64,000 nt of DNA from Microbispora sp. H11081 (GCF_012999535.1 NZ_JABBWV010000002.1:806001-870000), one strand, 5' to 3'; positions 32,961-41,733 are shown, numbered from the stretch's first letter. Translations and numbers: made by a program. The notes: generated by a model from the letters alone, not told the origin.

Positions 32961-34166
32961 TCAGGTCTCCAGCGCGCTGCCCTGCTGCCACTTGCTGAAC
33001 GGCATCTGCCAGAAGCCCCAGCCGTTGTTCCACTCCAGGGCCCGGTCGGTGCCGACGATCTTGACGATGTCGCCCCGGTGGAAGTTGTCGTAGTACCACT
33101 TGGCGTCGTTGGGGTGGGCGTTGATGCAGCCGTGGCTCACGTTGGCCCGGCCCTGGGAGCCGACCGACCACGGCGCGCCGTGGACGTACTCCCCGCTGTT
33201 GGAGATGCGCACCGCGTGGTTGACGATCTCCTTGTAGTACCCGGGCTCGCCCTCCTTCTTGCCGGGAGAGATCATCGTGACCGGGTTACCGCGTTCCATG
33301 GTCAGGTGGACGCCGCTGGTGGTGGTGTACTCACGGGTGGTCGCCTTGCCCGCGCTGATCTTCATGGTCTTCACGACCTTGCCGTCGCGCCTGACCACCA
33401 TCATGTGGGTCCTGGTGCTGACCGAGCTGATCCAGGCCGCGCCGATCTTGATGGTCGTGCTGTGGTCCTCGACGCCGTAGGTGTCCGGCCCGGCCTTCAC
33501 GCCGGTCAGGTGCGCGGTGAACTTGACCTTCTGGTGCGCGGGCCAGTACTTGGCCGTCCGGTAGATGACGTACTTGTCGTCGATCCACCGCCAGGCGCCC
33601 TTGACCGGCTTCTCCGCGTCCACCTCGAGCGCCTGCTCCACGGCGGCCTTGTCCTGCACCGGCGCGTTGAACCTCACCATGATCGGCATGCCGACGCCGA
33701 CGGTCTCCCCCTTGATGCCGGGGGTGACGTCGATGACCTCCAGCCCCACCTTGGGCTTGAGCGTGGTGAAGTTGCTGGTCGCGGTCGCGGGGCCGCCCTC
33801 GCCCTTGGCCTTGGCCGACACCGTGTATCTGCTGGAGGGCTTGAGCGGCTGCTTGGAAGTCCACTTGGTGCGGGCCGCGTCGAACTCGCCCTCGACCGGC
33901 TCGCCGCCCGCCAGGACCGTGACCTCCTCCAACTCGCCGTTGGCGGCGGTGACGACCACGGTCTTGTCGGGACGCACCTTGGCGCTGCCCGTCGCGGGGC
34001 TGATCTTGATGGCGGGGGCGGGGACGGCGGGCGCGGCGTCGCCGGTGTTCCCGCCCGCGGGACCGCCCGGCGCCTCCGGCCCTCCGGAGCATGCCGACAG
34101 CGCCGCGGCCAGCGTCACGGCGACCGCGGCGACCGGCCACCTCGAACGACTTCCAGTGCTCAGCAC
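32961..34166 (-). CDS. Lipoprotein L,D-transpeptidase with Ig-like domains
   Basis: A 401-residue secreted wall enzyme of the LdtMt2 type. The signal peptide ends in a lipobox, LSAC, with Cys26 as the lipid anchor. Two Ig-like domains follow (about 50-150 and 150-250), then a YkuD catalytic domain, with HGAPWSVGSQGRANVSHGCI including catalytic Cys347. It would form 3-3 peptidoglycan cross-links and is expected to be sensitive to carbapenems. The C-terminal tail WNNGWGFWQMPFSKWQQGSA is the conserved cap of mycobacterial-type enzymes. It is monocistronic, on the opposite side of ArsR with no shared promoter. Confidence 0.94.
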   Translation of the reverse strand: MLSTGSRSRWPVAAVAVTLAAALSACSGGPEAPGGPAGGNTGDAAPAVPAPAIKISPATGSAKVRPDKTVVVTAANGELEEVTVLAGGEPVEGEFDAARTKWTSKQPLKPSSRYTVSAKAKGEGGPATATSNFTTLKPKVGLEVIDVTPGIKGETVGVGMPIMVRFNAPVQDKAAVEQALEVDAEKPVKGAWRWIDDKYVIYRTAKYWPAHQKVKFTAHLTGVKAGPDTYGVEDHSTTIKIGAAWISSVSTRTHMMVVRRDGKVVKTMKISAGKATTREYTTTSGVHLTMERGNPVTMISPGKKEGEPGYYKEIVNHAVRISNSGEYVHGAPWSVGSQGRANVSHGCINAHPNDAKWYYDNFHRGDIVKIVGTDRALEWNNGWGFWQMPFSKWQQGSALET

Positions 34167-34307
34167 AGCTACTACTCCCCCATCAGCGCGAAGGGCACCA
34201 TAAGACCTTATTCGGGGTTGCCTCCTGAGTTGTCATTTTCTCCGCCGCTAAGGTCACATTTCGGTCACCGCTCCGCTCGTCTGTCAATGTTGACGGTAAG
34301 GTGCGGG

Positions 34308-35117
34308 TCAAGACTGATCAAGTGGCTGGTCAGTGTCCGCCGCGAGAAGCGCCACCACGTCCGCGTACGCGGGGAGGCCCGCGGGGACGTCCCCGCCTCC
34401 GGCCACCGCACGGGCGGTTTCCCGCACGGCGTGCAGGGCGGCCCGCAGGAGCAGCGACCCGGTGCTGACGCGCCGGACGCCGAGCGCGGCCAGACCGGCG
34501 ACCGTGTGCCTGCCGGGCAGGAACAGCACGTTGAGCGGCAGGTCGACCGCCTCGGCCAGCGCCCGCACGTCGTCGCCGTCGGCGACCCCGGGCACGAAGA
34601 CGCCGTCGGCCCCCGCCCCGGCGAAGGCCCGCTGCCGGGCGAGGGTCTCGCGCAGATCCCCGGCGCCCAGCCAGAAGGTGTCGGTGCGGGCGTTGACGAA
34701 CAGGCCGGGCGCCCGCGACTTGACGGCCGCGATCGTCTCGCACCGCTCGCCGATATCGGCCAGCGTGCCGTCGGGACGGCCGTCCTCGATGTTGACACCG
34801 GCCACCCCCAGGGCGGCCAGTTCGGCGGCGACCCCGGCGACCCCCTCCGGCGTGTCCGCGAAGCCGCCCTCAATGTCCACCGACACCGGGCACGGCAGGC
34901 GGGCCAGCCGCCGGGCCAGCGCCAGCGTCTCGGTCATGGTCGCGCCGGTCGCGTCGGGCTTGCCCGCCGCCGCCGCGACGCCGAGGCTGGTCGTGCCGAC
35001 CGCGGCGAACCCGGCGGCGGCCAGGACGGCCGCCGACGCGTGATCCCAGGCGTTGGGCAGCACCAAGGGCCGCTCCCCGTGATGAAGCGCCCGGAACGTC
35101 TCGGCGTGCGTGCTCAT
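34308..35117 (-). CDS. Isocitrate lyase/PEP mutase family protein
   Basis: A 269-residue TIM-barrel enzyme of the ICL/PEP mutase superfamily. Diagnostic blocks are VLPNAWDHASAAVLAAAGFA, the metal-binding VSVDIEGGFADTPEGVAG, GVNIEDG, and LFVNARTDTFWLG. The KKCGH-type lyase loop is absent, so this belongs to the broad short clade (carboxyvinyl-phosphonate mutase-like or oxaloacetate hydrolase-like) rather than being a true isocitrate lyase. Its ATG overlaps the P450 stop by 4 nt, so the two are cotranscribed. That coupling is unusual, and the joint role is unknown. Confidence 0.87.
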   Translation of the reverse strand: MSTHAETFRALHHGERPLVLPNAWDHASAAVLAAAGFAAVGTTSLGVAAAAGKPDATGATMTETLALARRLARLPCPVSVDIEGGFADTPEGVAGVAAELAALGVAGVNIEDGRPDGTLADIGERCETIAAVKSRAPGLFVNARTDTFWLGAGDLRETLARQRAFAGAGADGVFVPGVADGDDVRALAEAVDLPLNVLFLPGRHTVAGLAALGVRRVSTGSLLLRAALHAVRETARAVAGGGDVPAGLPAYADVVALLAADTDQPLDQS

Positions 35118-36271
35118 CGGGGTCCCTCCGCCGTCTCGCGATCGTGTCTTGCTGTGTCGTGTCCTTCGGGGCCGTGCCTTTCTGGGCCGTGCCTTTCTGG
35201 GCCGTGCCTTTCTGGGCCGTGTCCTTCGGGATGGGCGAGCCAGAGACTGGCCGGCACGCGCAGGTTCCGCGACGGCTCGTACGGGATCTGCTCGTACAGG
35301 ATCTGCTCGGACGAGATCCGGGGGTCGGCGAGCCGGTGACCGGCCGCGGCCTCCACGACGCCCGCCGCCAGGGCGAGCGCGGCGTCCTCCCCCGGGCAGG
35401 GCCTGATCCCGTCGCCGAAGCCCAGGTGCCGGCCACCCCGCCCCCGCCCGTACGGGTCGAAACGGTGCGGGTCGGGGAAGACCTCCGGGTCCCGGTTGGC
35501 CGCCGCCAGGTCAAGCACGAGGACGGCCCCCGCCGGCACGGGGAGTCCCCCGGCCGTGGCGTCCTCGGCGGCCACCCGGCGCGTGAGCCGTACGGGCGGG
35601 TCCCACCGGAGGATCTCGGCCAGCAGCGCCTCGGCCCGCCACCCCGGTGCGGGCGTGGCCGGCAGGCGCGCGACGACGGCGAGGGCGTTGCCCACCAGGC
35701 CGGCGGTGGCGTCGCACGCCTGGACCAGCACCCCGGCCACGGCGGCCAGCAAGCCCGGCTCGGGCGCGTCCCCTCCGCCGAGCGCGTCGGCCAGCACGCC
35801 CACCGCCGCGTCGGCCGCCTCCCTGCCGGGCGGCGCGCCGGCGGACGGGAGGTGGTAGGCGGCGGCGATGGCCGTGACGGCGGCGACCACCTCCTCCCGC
35901 CGGTCCCCCGGCACGCCGAGCCGGGTGGCGAGGACGCCGACCGGGACGCGGCGGGCGATCCTGGCCATCACGTCGACGGGCGCACCGCCCGCCAGTTCGG
36001 CCCGTGTCCGTTCGCGGGCCTCGCCGCGCAGCCGTACGGGGTCGAGAGCGTCGAGCAGTCCCTGCGCGCGCGACCGGCGGCGGGCGTGCTCGGGGCCGTT
36101 GGCGAACCTGCTGACCGCTCCCCGCAGCCAGGCCATGCCCGGCCCGGAGCCCGTTCCAAGCGCTGCGGCGGGGGCGGCCGGGACGTGGAAACGGGGGTCG
36201 GCGAGCACGGCGCGCACGTCCGCGTGCCGGGTGAGCCGCCGTTCTCCAGCGGCGGGTGGATCTGTCGTCAT
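35114..36271 (-). CDS. Cytochrome P450 with a histidine-rich pentapeptide tail
   Basis: A P450 of 385 residues from ATG 36271; an in-frame start at 36370 would add 33 Pro/Arg-rich residues and would overlap a palindrome. It has I helix VLVQACDATAGLV, ExxR as EILRWDP, and heme loop HLGFGDGIRPCPGEDAAL, with the heme Cys at about residue 292. The usual N-terminal beta domain is short. After the last P450 strand the protein ends in ERHGP repeats and GHDTARHD, a His-rich tail made by 15-bp tandem DNA repeats. A second slippage-like repeat (EQILYEQIPYEP) precedes it. It is coupled to the ICL/PEP mutase gene. Substrate unknown. Confidence 0.85.
   Translation of the reverse strand: MTTDPPAAGERRLTRHADVRAVLADPRFHVPAAPAAALGTGSGPGMAWLRGAVSRFANGPEHARRRSRAQGLLDALDPVRLRGEARERTRAELAGGAPVDVMARIARRVPVGVLATRLGVPGDRREEVVAAVTAIAAAYHLPSAGAPPGREAADAAVGVLADALGGGDAPEPGLLAAVAGVLVQACDATAGLVGNALAVVARLPATPAPGWRAEALLAEILRWDPPVRLTRRVAAEDATAGGLPVPAGAVLVLDLAAANRDPEVFPDPHRFDPYGRGRGGRHLGFGDGIRPCPGEDAALALAAGVVEAAAGHRLADPRISSEQILYEQIPYEPSRNLRVPASLWLAHPEGHGPERHGPERHGPERHGPEGHDTARHDRETAEGPR
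35169..35213. repeat. 15-bp in-frame tandem repeat, P450 tail
   Basis: GGGCCGTGCCTTTCT occurs three times identically (35169-35183, 35184-35198, 35199-35213), with degenerate units on both sides. It encodes the ERHGP pentapeptide repeats of the P450 C terminus. Identical copies indicate recent expansion. Confidence 0.85.
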
Positions 36272-36363
36272 CGGTGGCCGGGGGCGCGCGGAGGCGGGCC
36301 CCCTCCTCCTTCCGGGCTCGTCGTATCCCGGCAGGCTAGGACCCGGATCCTTCGACCCCCGTC

Positions 36364-36379
36364 GAAACATGAATGTTTC
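36364..36379. promoter_or_regulatory. Inverted repeat in the divergent P450/secreted-protein region
   Basis: GAAACAT (36364-36370) and ATGTTTC (36373-36379) form a 7-bp perfect inverted repeat with a 2-bp centre. The 312-bp region between the genes holds no other clear element. No regulator is adjacent, so the binding protein would be encoded elsewhere. Confidence 0.45.
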
Positions 36380-36583
36380 AGGCCTTAACGTGCATTGTGC
36401 GGCTTATGCGGCTTTGGACCTTTCCAACGGTCGCCGCTCGGGTTATCAACAGGCGGGAAGGCGATCACGACCCGGCGCCTTCCGAGCTCCGCTCCACGCC
36501 CCACTGAGGTACCGGCTCCACGCGCCGGATCACCGGCGTCGACACCTGCACGCCCACTGGGCACCACCGCGATGGAGGACGGC

Positions 36584-37675
36584 ATGCGCCTGTTACGCAC
36601 CGTGTTCACCCGACTACTGCTTTTGGTGGCGATGGTCGCCGGAGGGACGACCGCGGCGGCGAGCGCCGCTCAGGCGGCCACACCGGACGTATGGGGATTT
36701 GCCTACGTCGACACCAGCTCCGGCATCCCGAACCCGACCTACCAGGCGGGCAGCTGGGGGGCCGGGTCGGTGACCGTCACCCCGGGGGTCCCCGGCGAGT
36801 ACTTCGTCCGGTTCCCCGGCATCGGGATCCCGTCGGGCGGGATCGCGCACGTGACCGCGATCTCGCAGACGGCCGAATGGTGCCAGATCGAGAAGTGGGG
36901 CCAGTCCGGCGCCGACGAGATCGTGGCCGTCCGGTGCTACCGGTACGGCGGCGGCCCGGCGAAGGCGCTGTTCTCCATCGTCTTCGCCAGCAGCAGCGGA
37001 GCGCTGGCCTCGGCGTCCCAGGCGTACGGCTACGTCTTCTGGAACGGTTCGACCATCGCCTCCCACTACAACTCGGCGCTCGCCGTGAACACCGTGACCC
37101 CCACCTCCACCGGGGTCTGGACCGTCTGGATGCCCGGTCTCGGCTCGGCCGTGCAGGCCGGGAACGTACAGGTCACCGCGGTCGACTCGGGTCAGCCGGC
37201 GCGGTGCAAGGTGGGCGCGTGGAGCTGGGCGGCGAGCGGGCAGAAGTTCCAGGTGCTCTGCCACAACGCGACCAACGTCCCGCTCGACACCGGCTGGACC
37301 ATCACCTACCAGCGTGAGCGGTCCATCACCGGGGCGTTCGCGCCGCCGAAGTACTTCGCCTACACCTTCGACAACACCCCGGCCAACCCCGGGCCGTACG
37401 CGCCGGTGCCCACCGGCGTCAACTTCAACTACCCCGGCGCGGTCAACACGGTGCAGTCGTCCGGGACCGGCATGCGCCTGGTGACCTTCCCCAAGGTCGG
37501 GATCCTGCCCAACAACGTGCAGGTCACGGCGTACGGGCCGGGGCCGGCCTTCTGTAACCTGCAGACGCTGTGGACCACCGCGGGCTCGGTGACCTACGTG
37601 CGCAACGTGGTCTGCTACAACGCCACCACGGCGCTCAACCAGCCGTCCCTGGTGACCTACACCTCGAAGGCCTGA
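36584..37675 (+). CDS. Secreted three-repeat protein of unknown function
   Basis: A 363-residue exported protein. A signal peptide (LLLLVAMVAGGTTAAASAAQ, cleavage near AQA-A) is followed by three repeats of about 105-115 residues. They start at WGFAYVDTSS, YGYVFWNGST and FAYTFDNTPA. Each has a VTPT/PG...YxVxFPGIG-like centre, one WC/RC/FC cysteine about 20 residues later, and a second Cys in RCYRY, LCHNA or VCYNA. The paired cysteines probably form one disulphide per repeat. ATG 36584 has GGAGG 7 nt upstream; ATG 36572 is possible. No known domain is recognised. Beta-rich repeats suggest a cell-surface or matrix binding protein. Confidence 0.78.
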   Translation: MRLLRTVFTRLLLLVAMVAGGTTAAASAAQAATPDVWGFAYVDTSSGIPNPTYQAGSWGAGSVTVTPGVPGEYFVRFPGIGIPSGGIAHVTAISQTAEWCQIEKWGQSGADEIVAVRCYRYGGGPAKALFSIVFASSSGALASASQAYGYVFWNGSTIASHYNSALAVNTVTPTSTGVWTVWMPGLGSAVQAGNVQVTAVDSGQPARCKVGAWSWAASGQKFQVLCHNATNVPLDTGWTITYQRERSITGAFAPPKYFAYTFDNTPANPGPYAPVPTGVNFNYPGAVNTVQSSGTGMRLVTFPKVGILPNNVQVTAYGPGPAFCNLQTLWTTAGSVTYVRNVVCYNATTALNQPSLVTYTSKA

Positions 37676-37712
37676 CCCAAGGCCTGAGCACCAAGGGGGG
37701 CGGGCGCGCCGA

Positions 37713-39977
37713 TCAGAGCACGCGGAGGCGGTGGGTGAGCCCCGTGTGGCGGCGGCCCGCCCCCCGCGTGCGCACGGCCTGGCCGAGCGCCCGCCGCGAC
37801 CCCACCACGACCACGAGCTTCTTGGCCCGGGTGATCGCGGTGTAGAGCAGGTTGCGCTGCAGCATCATCCAGGCGCTGGTGGCCAGCGGGATGACCACCG
37901 CCGGGTACTCGCTGCCCTGGGAGCGGTGGATGCTGACCGCGTAGGCGTGGGCAAGCTCGTCGAGCTCGTCGAAGGAGTAGTCGACGTTCTCGTCCTCGTC
38001 GGTGAGCACGGTCAGCTTGCTCTCCTCGGGGGTGATGGCGGTGACCACGCCCACCGTGCCGTTGAACACCCCGGCCGCGCCCTTGTCGTAGTTGTTGCGC
38101 AGCTGGGTGACCTTGTCGCCGACGCGGAAGACCCGCCCGCCGTACCGGCGCTCCGGCATGCCCTCACGGGCGGGGGTCAGCGCCTCCTGCAGGGCGATGT
38201 TGAGCGCTCCCGCGCCGGCCGCGCCGCGGTGCATCGGCGCGAGCACCTGGACGTCCCTGCGCGGGTTCAGCGCGAACTTCCTCGGGATGCGCCGGGCGAC
38301 CACGTCCACCGTCAGGGCGGCGATCTCCTCGGGTTCCTCGCAGGGGAACAGGAAGAAGTCGGGGAACTCCCGCACCAGGGGGTGCTGCCCGGTGTTGACG
38401 CGGTGGGCGTTGACGACCACGCCGGACTCCTGCGCCTGGCGGAAGATCTGCGTCAGGCGCACGCGGGGGACGTCAGGGGCGGCGAGCAGGTCGCGCAGCA
38501 CCTCGCCGGCGCCGACGGAGGGAAGCTGGTCCACGTCGCCGACGAACAGCAGGTGCGCCCCGGGGGCGACGGCCTTGGCGAGCTTGTTGGCCAGCAGCAG
38601 GTCGAGCATGGACGCCTCGTCCACCACGACCAGGTCGGCGTCGAGCGGGTTGTCGCGGTCGAAGGTGGCGTCCCCGCCGGGGCGCAGCTGGAGCAGCCGG
38701 TGCACGGTGGTGGCCTCGTGCCCGGTCAGCTCCGACAGCCGCTTGGCCGCCCGGCCGGTCGGGGCGGCCAGGATGACCTTGGCCCGCTTGGCGCGGGCGA
38801 GCGTCACCACCGAGCGCACGGTGAAGCTCTTGCCGCAGCCGGGGCCGCCGGTGAGCACCGCGACCTTCTCGGTCAGCGCGAGCCGTACGGCCTGGGCCTG
38901 CTCGGGCGCGAGGTCGGCGCCGGTCCGGCCGCGCAGCCACTCGAAGGCGGCCGGCCAGTCGACGTCCGCGAACGCGCCGAGCCGGTCGTGCCCGGTGGTC
39001 AGCAGGGTGCGCAGCGTGCCGGCCAGCGACAGCTCGGCGCGGTGGAAGGGGACGAGGTAGACCGCGGGGACGGTGCTCTCGCCGTCGTCCGCGTTCTGGT
39101 CGTGGCCGCGCCTGGCCGGGATCTCCTCGCGGACCACGCCCTCCTCGGCGACCAGCTCCTCCAGGCAGGCGGCGGCCAGGTCGGACGGCACCTCCAGGAT
39201 CTTCACGGCGTCGGCGACCAGGTTGGGCGCGGGCAGGTAGCAGTGCCCGTCGTCGGCGCCCTGCGAAAGGGTGTAGCGCAGCCCCGCCTTGACCCGTTCC
39301 GGGCTGTCGTGCGGGATGCCCACGGCCTGCGCGATGGTGTCGGCCGTCTTGAAGCCGATGCCCCACACGTCGTCGGCGAGCCGGTAGGGCTCCTTGCGGA
39401 CCACGTCGATGGAGTCCTCGCCGTACTGCTTGAAGATGCGCACGGCGATGGAGGTGGACACCCCGACGCCCTGCAGGAAGATCATCACCTCTTTGATGAT
39501 CTTCTGCTCCTCCCAGGCGGCGGCGATCATCTTGGTGCGCTTGGGCCCGAGACCGGGGACCTCGACCAGCCGCTTCGGCTCCTCCTCGATCACCCGCAGC
39601 GTGTCGGTGCCGAAGTGGTCCACGATCCGCTCGGCCATCTTCGGGCCGATGCCCTTGATCAGGCCGGAGCCGAGATAGCGCTGGATGCCCTGGATCGTCG
39701 CAGGCAGGACGGTGGTGTACGACCAGACCTCGAACTGCCTGCCGTACTTGGGGTGGGAGCCCCAGCGGCCGGTGAGGCGCAGCGACTCCCCCACCTGCGC
39801 CCCGAGCAGCGGCCCGACGACGGTCAGCAGGTCGGTGCCCGACCGTTCCGTGGCGACCCTGGCGATCGTGTAGCCGGTCTCCTCGTTGGCGTAGGTGATC
39901 CGCTCCAGTACGGCGTCCAGCTGCACGCCGGGTGGCCTGTCCGCCGCGCCTCCGGGGGGATTGGTCATGGGTCGCAT
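37713..39977 (-). CDS. recD2: RecD-like ATP-dependent DNA helicase RecD2
   Basis: A 754-residue SF1B 5'-3' helicase of the RecD2 family. The N-terminal extension (ITYANEETGYTIARVATERS, the OB-like part; SGLIKGIGPKMAERIVDHFG and VPGLGPKRTKM, helix-hairpin-helix elements) distinguishes RecD2 from RecBCD RecD. Walker A is LTGGPGCGKSFTVRS, Walker B is VVVDEASMLD, motif III is FVGDVDQLPSVGAGEVL, and the UvrD_C_2 end has SIHRSQGSEYPAVVIPL and YTAITRAKKLVVVVG. ATG 39977 has a GGGAG ribosome site; ATG 39968 is the alternative. It acts in repair or replication-fork maintenance without RecBC. It is monocistronic. Confidence 0.95.
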   Translation of the reverse strand: MRPMTNPPGGAADRPPGVQLDAVLERITYANEETGYTIARVATERSGTDLLTVVGPLLGAQVGESLRLTGRWGSHPKYGRQFEVWSYTTVLPATIQGIQRYLGSGLIKGIGPKMAERIVDHFGTDTLRVIEEEPKRLVEVPGLGPKRTKMIAAAWEEQKIIKEVMIFLQGVGVSTSIAVRIFKQYGEDSIDVVRKEPYRLADDVWGIGFKTADTIAQAVGIPHDSPERVKAGLRYTLSQGADDGHCYLPAPNLVADAVKILEVPSDLAAACLEELVAEEGVVREEIPARRGHDQNADDGESTVPAVYLVPFHRAELSLAGTLRTLLTTGHDRLGAFADVDWPAAFEWLRGRTGADLAPEQAQAVRLALTEKVAVLTGGPGCGKSFTVRSVVTLARAKRAKVILAAPTGRAAKRLSELTGHEATTVHRLLQLRPGGDATFDRDNPLDADLVVVDEASMLDLLLANKLAKAVAPGAHLLFVGDVDQLPSVGAGEVLRDLLAAPDVPRVRLTQIFRQAQESGVVVNAHRVNTGQHPLVREFPDFFLFPCEEPEEIAALTVDVVARRIPRKFALNPRRDVQVLAPMHRGAAGAGALNIALQEALTPAREGMPERRYGGRVFRVGDKVTQLRNNYDKGAAGVFNGTVGVVTAITPEESKLTVLTDEDENVDYSFDELDELAHAYAVSIHRSQGSEYPAVVIPLATSAWMMLQRNLLYTAITRAKKLVVVVGSRRALGQAVRTRGAGRRHTGLTHRLRVL

Positions 39978-39994
39978 TGTCTCCCACCCGGCGG

Positions 39995-40585
39995 TCAGCG
40001 GGGGACGCGCAGTCCCGCGACGAGGAGCCCGGTCAGCCGCCGCGCGTCGTAGCCGGGATCGGTGTCGGCGCCGATGCAGAGATTCCCGACGCCGCGCATC
40101 AGCTCGACGGCCTCGACGTCGGAGCGGATCTCGCCGGCGGCGGCCGCGGCGCCGAGCAGTTCGGCGCAGACGGGCACGAGCCGGTCGAGGAAGTAGGCGT
40201 GCAGCGTCTCGAAGCCCGCGCTGTCGGAGCGCAGCACGGCGGCGAGGCCGTGCTTGGTGACCAGGAAGTCGACGAACTGGTCGATCCACCGCCCGAGCGC
40301 GGCGTACGGGCTCTCCTCCGCCGCGAGCAGGGCGGGCCCGGCGTCGGCGCACGCCTCGACCTGGTGCCGGTAGACGGCGATGATGAGGTCCGCCCGCGTC
40401 GGGAAGTGGCGGTAGATCGTGGCCGTACCGACGCCGGCCTTGGCCGCGATGTCGCGCACCGGCGCGTCCACGCCCGCGGTCACGAATACCGCGGCGGCCG
40501 CGTCGAGCAGGGCCTTCTCGTTGCGCCTGGCGTCCGCCCGCCTGGGCCGGGCCTCGGGCCCCGCACCCCGGTCGTCGTCGTTCAT
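39995..40585 (-). CDS. TetR/AcrR family regulator
   Basis: A 196-residue regulator. The helix-turn-helix is APVRDIAAKAGVGTATIYRH then FPTRADLIIAVYRHQVEAC, and the C-terminal domain matches the SACE_7040-like group (AALGRWIDQFVDFLVTKHGL). A ribosome site, GGAGGG, precedes ATG 40585. It is divergent from an alpha/beta hydrolase gene, and two inverted repeats lie in the intergenic region. It is probably an autorepressor that also controls the hydrolase. Confidence 0.9.
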   Translation of the reverse strand: MNDDDRGAGPEARPRRADARRNEKALLDAAAAVFVTAGVDAPVRDIAAKAGVGTATIYRHFPTRADLIIAVYRHQVEACADAGPALLAAEESPYAALGRWIDQFVDFLVTKHGLAAVLRSDSAGFETLHAYFLDRLVPVCAELLGAAAAAGEIRSDVEAVELMRGVGNLCIGADTDPGYDARRLTGLLVAGLRVPR

Positions 40586-40614
40586 CGGGTCGTTCCCTCC
40601 GCAGCCGGCTTGCT

Positions 40615-40660
40615 AAACGGGACGTTGTTCCGTATCGTCAAACGGGACAGCGTCCCGTTT
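40615..40660. promoter_or_regulatory. Tandem TetR operators
   Basis: AAACGGGAC-AGC-GTCCCGTTT (40640-40660) is a perfect 9-bp inverted repeat. A second copy, AAACGGGAC-GTT-GTTCCGTAT (40615-40635), matches 7 of 9 in its right arm. They are spaced 25 bp start to start, between divergent TetR and hydrolase genes. Two-site binding by the adjacent TetR is likely. Confidence 0.75.
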
Positions 40661-40773
40661 CATCTTGCCAGATCCGGGGCCTGGACCACAAAGTGCGCGC
40701 CGCCACGCCTCGTCCGCGCACGGCCGCCGCGCGCCCACCTTCACCTCCGCGAACAGCTGGAAGGACACACCCC

Positions 40774-41703
40774 GTGAACGACACCCTCATGCACATAGGC
40801 GCCCCCACCGCGGTCGTCTCGGTGCGGCCGGTCGCGCTGCCGGCGCCCGGCCGTGGCCAGGACCTGCACGTACGCGTGTCGGCGCCCGCCGCCGGGAGCG
40901 AGTTGCCGGTCGTCGTCTTCTCGCACGGCTTCGGCGGGTCGCTCGACGGCTACGCTCCCCTGGCCGACTTCTGGACCGCCCATGGCTTCGCGGTGATCCA
41001 GCCCACCCACCTCGACTCCAGGACGCTGAACCTCGCCCCCGACGACCCCCGTACGCCGCTCATCTGGCGGTCGAGGGCAGAGGACCTGAAGCGGGTGCTC
41101 GACCGGCTCGACCTCCTGGAGGACGCGCTCCCCGGCCTCGCCGGGCGTCTCGACCACGGGCGGATCGCCGTCGCCGGGCACTCCTGGGGCGCCCAGACGG
41201 CGAGCCTGCTGCTGGGCGCGCGGGTCCTCGACGCCGACGGCGCGCCGGGGGAAGACATGTCCGACCCTCGGGTCACGGCCGGGGTGCTGCTCGCCCTGCC
41301 CGGCACGGGCGGCGCGGACCTGACGCCGTTCGCGGCCGAGCACTTCCCGTTCATGAACCCCGGATTCACGGAGATGACCACGCCGGCCCTCATCGTCGCG
41401 GGCGACAAGGACCAGTCGCTTCTGTCGGTGCGCGGGCCCGACTGGTTCACCGACGCCTACCACCTGAGCCCCGGCGGCAAGAGCCTGCTCACGCTGTTCG
41501 GAGCCGAACACTCGCTCGGCGGGATCTCCGGCTACGACGTCACTGAGACGACGGACGAGAACCCCGAGCGCGTCGCACTGCTCCAGAGGGTCACGTCGGC
41601 CTATCTTCGCCACGCGCTCGGCGTCGACGGCTCCGGCTGGTCGGCGGCGCGTACGGCCTTGGCGGACGGCGGTCATCCGCTGGGCCGGATCGAATCCCGG
41701 TGA
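40774..41703 (+). CDS. Alpha/beta hydrolase, chlorophyllase/PAF-hydrolase-like
   Basis: A 309-residue serine hydrolase. The nucleophile elbow is VAGHSWGAQTASLL with Ser137. VVFSHGFGGSLDGYAPLADF is the oxyanion-hole region, and LIVAGDKDQSL and FGAEHSLGGI supply probable catalytic Asp and His. GTG 40774 has AAGGA upstream. The gene is divergent from a TetR repressor, suggesting inducible expression by a small molecule. The substrate is probably an ester or amide; lipase-like or plasticiser-like substrates are seen in the family, but none can be assigned. Confidence 0.88.
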   Translation: MNDTLMHIGAPTAVVSVRPVALPAPGRGQDLHVRVSAPAAGSELPVVVFSHGFGGSLDGYAPLADFWTAHGFAVIQPTHLDSRTLNLAPDDPRTPLIWRSRAEDLKRVLDRLDLLEDALPGLAGRLDHGRIAVAGHSWGAQTASLLLGARVLDADGAPGEDMSDPRVTAGVLLALPGTGGADLTPFAAEHFPFMNPGFTEMTTPALIVAGDKDQSLLSVRGPDWFTDAYHLSPGGKSLLTLFGAEHSLGGISGYDVTETTDENPERVALLQRVTSAYLRHALGVDGSGWSAARTALADGGHPLGRIESR

Positions 41704-41733
41704 GCCCTCGCCGTCCATGATCGGGGCAGTACC

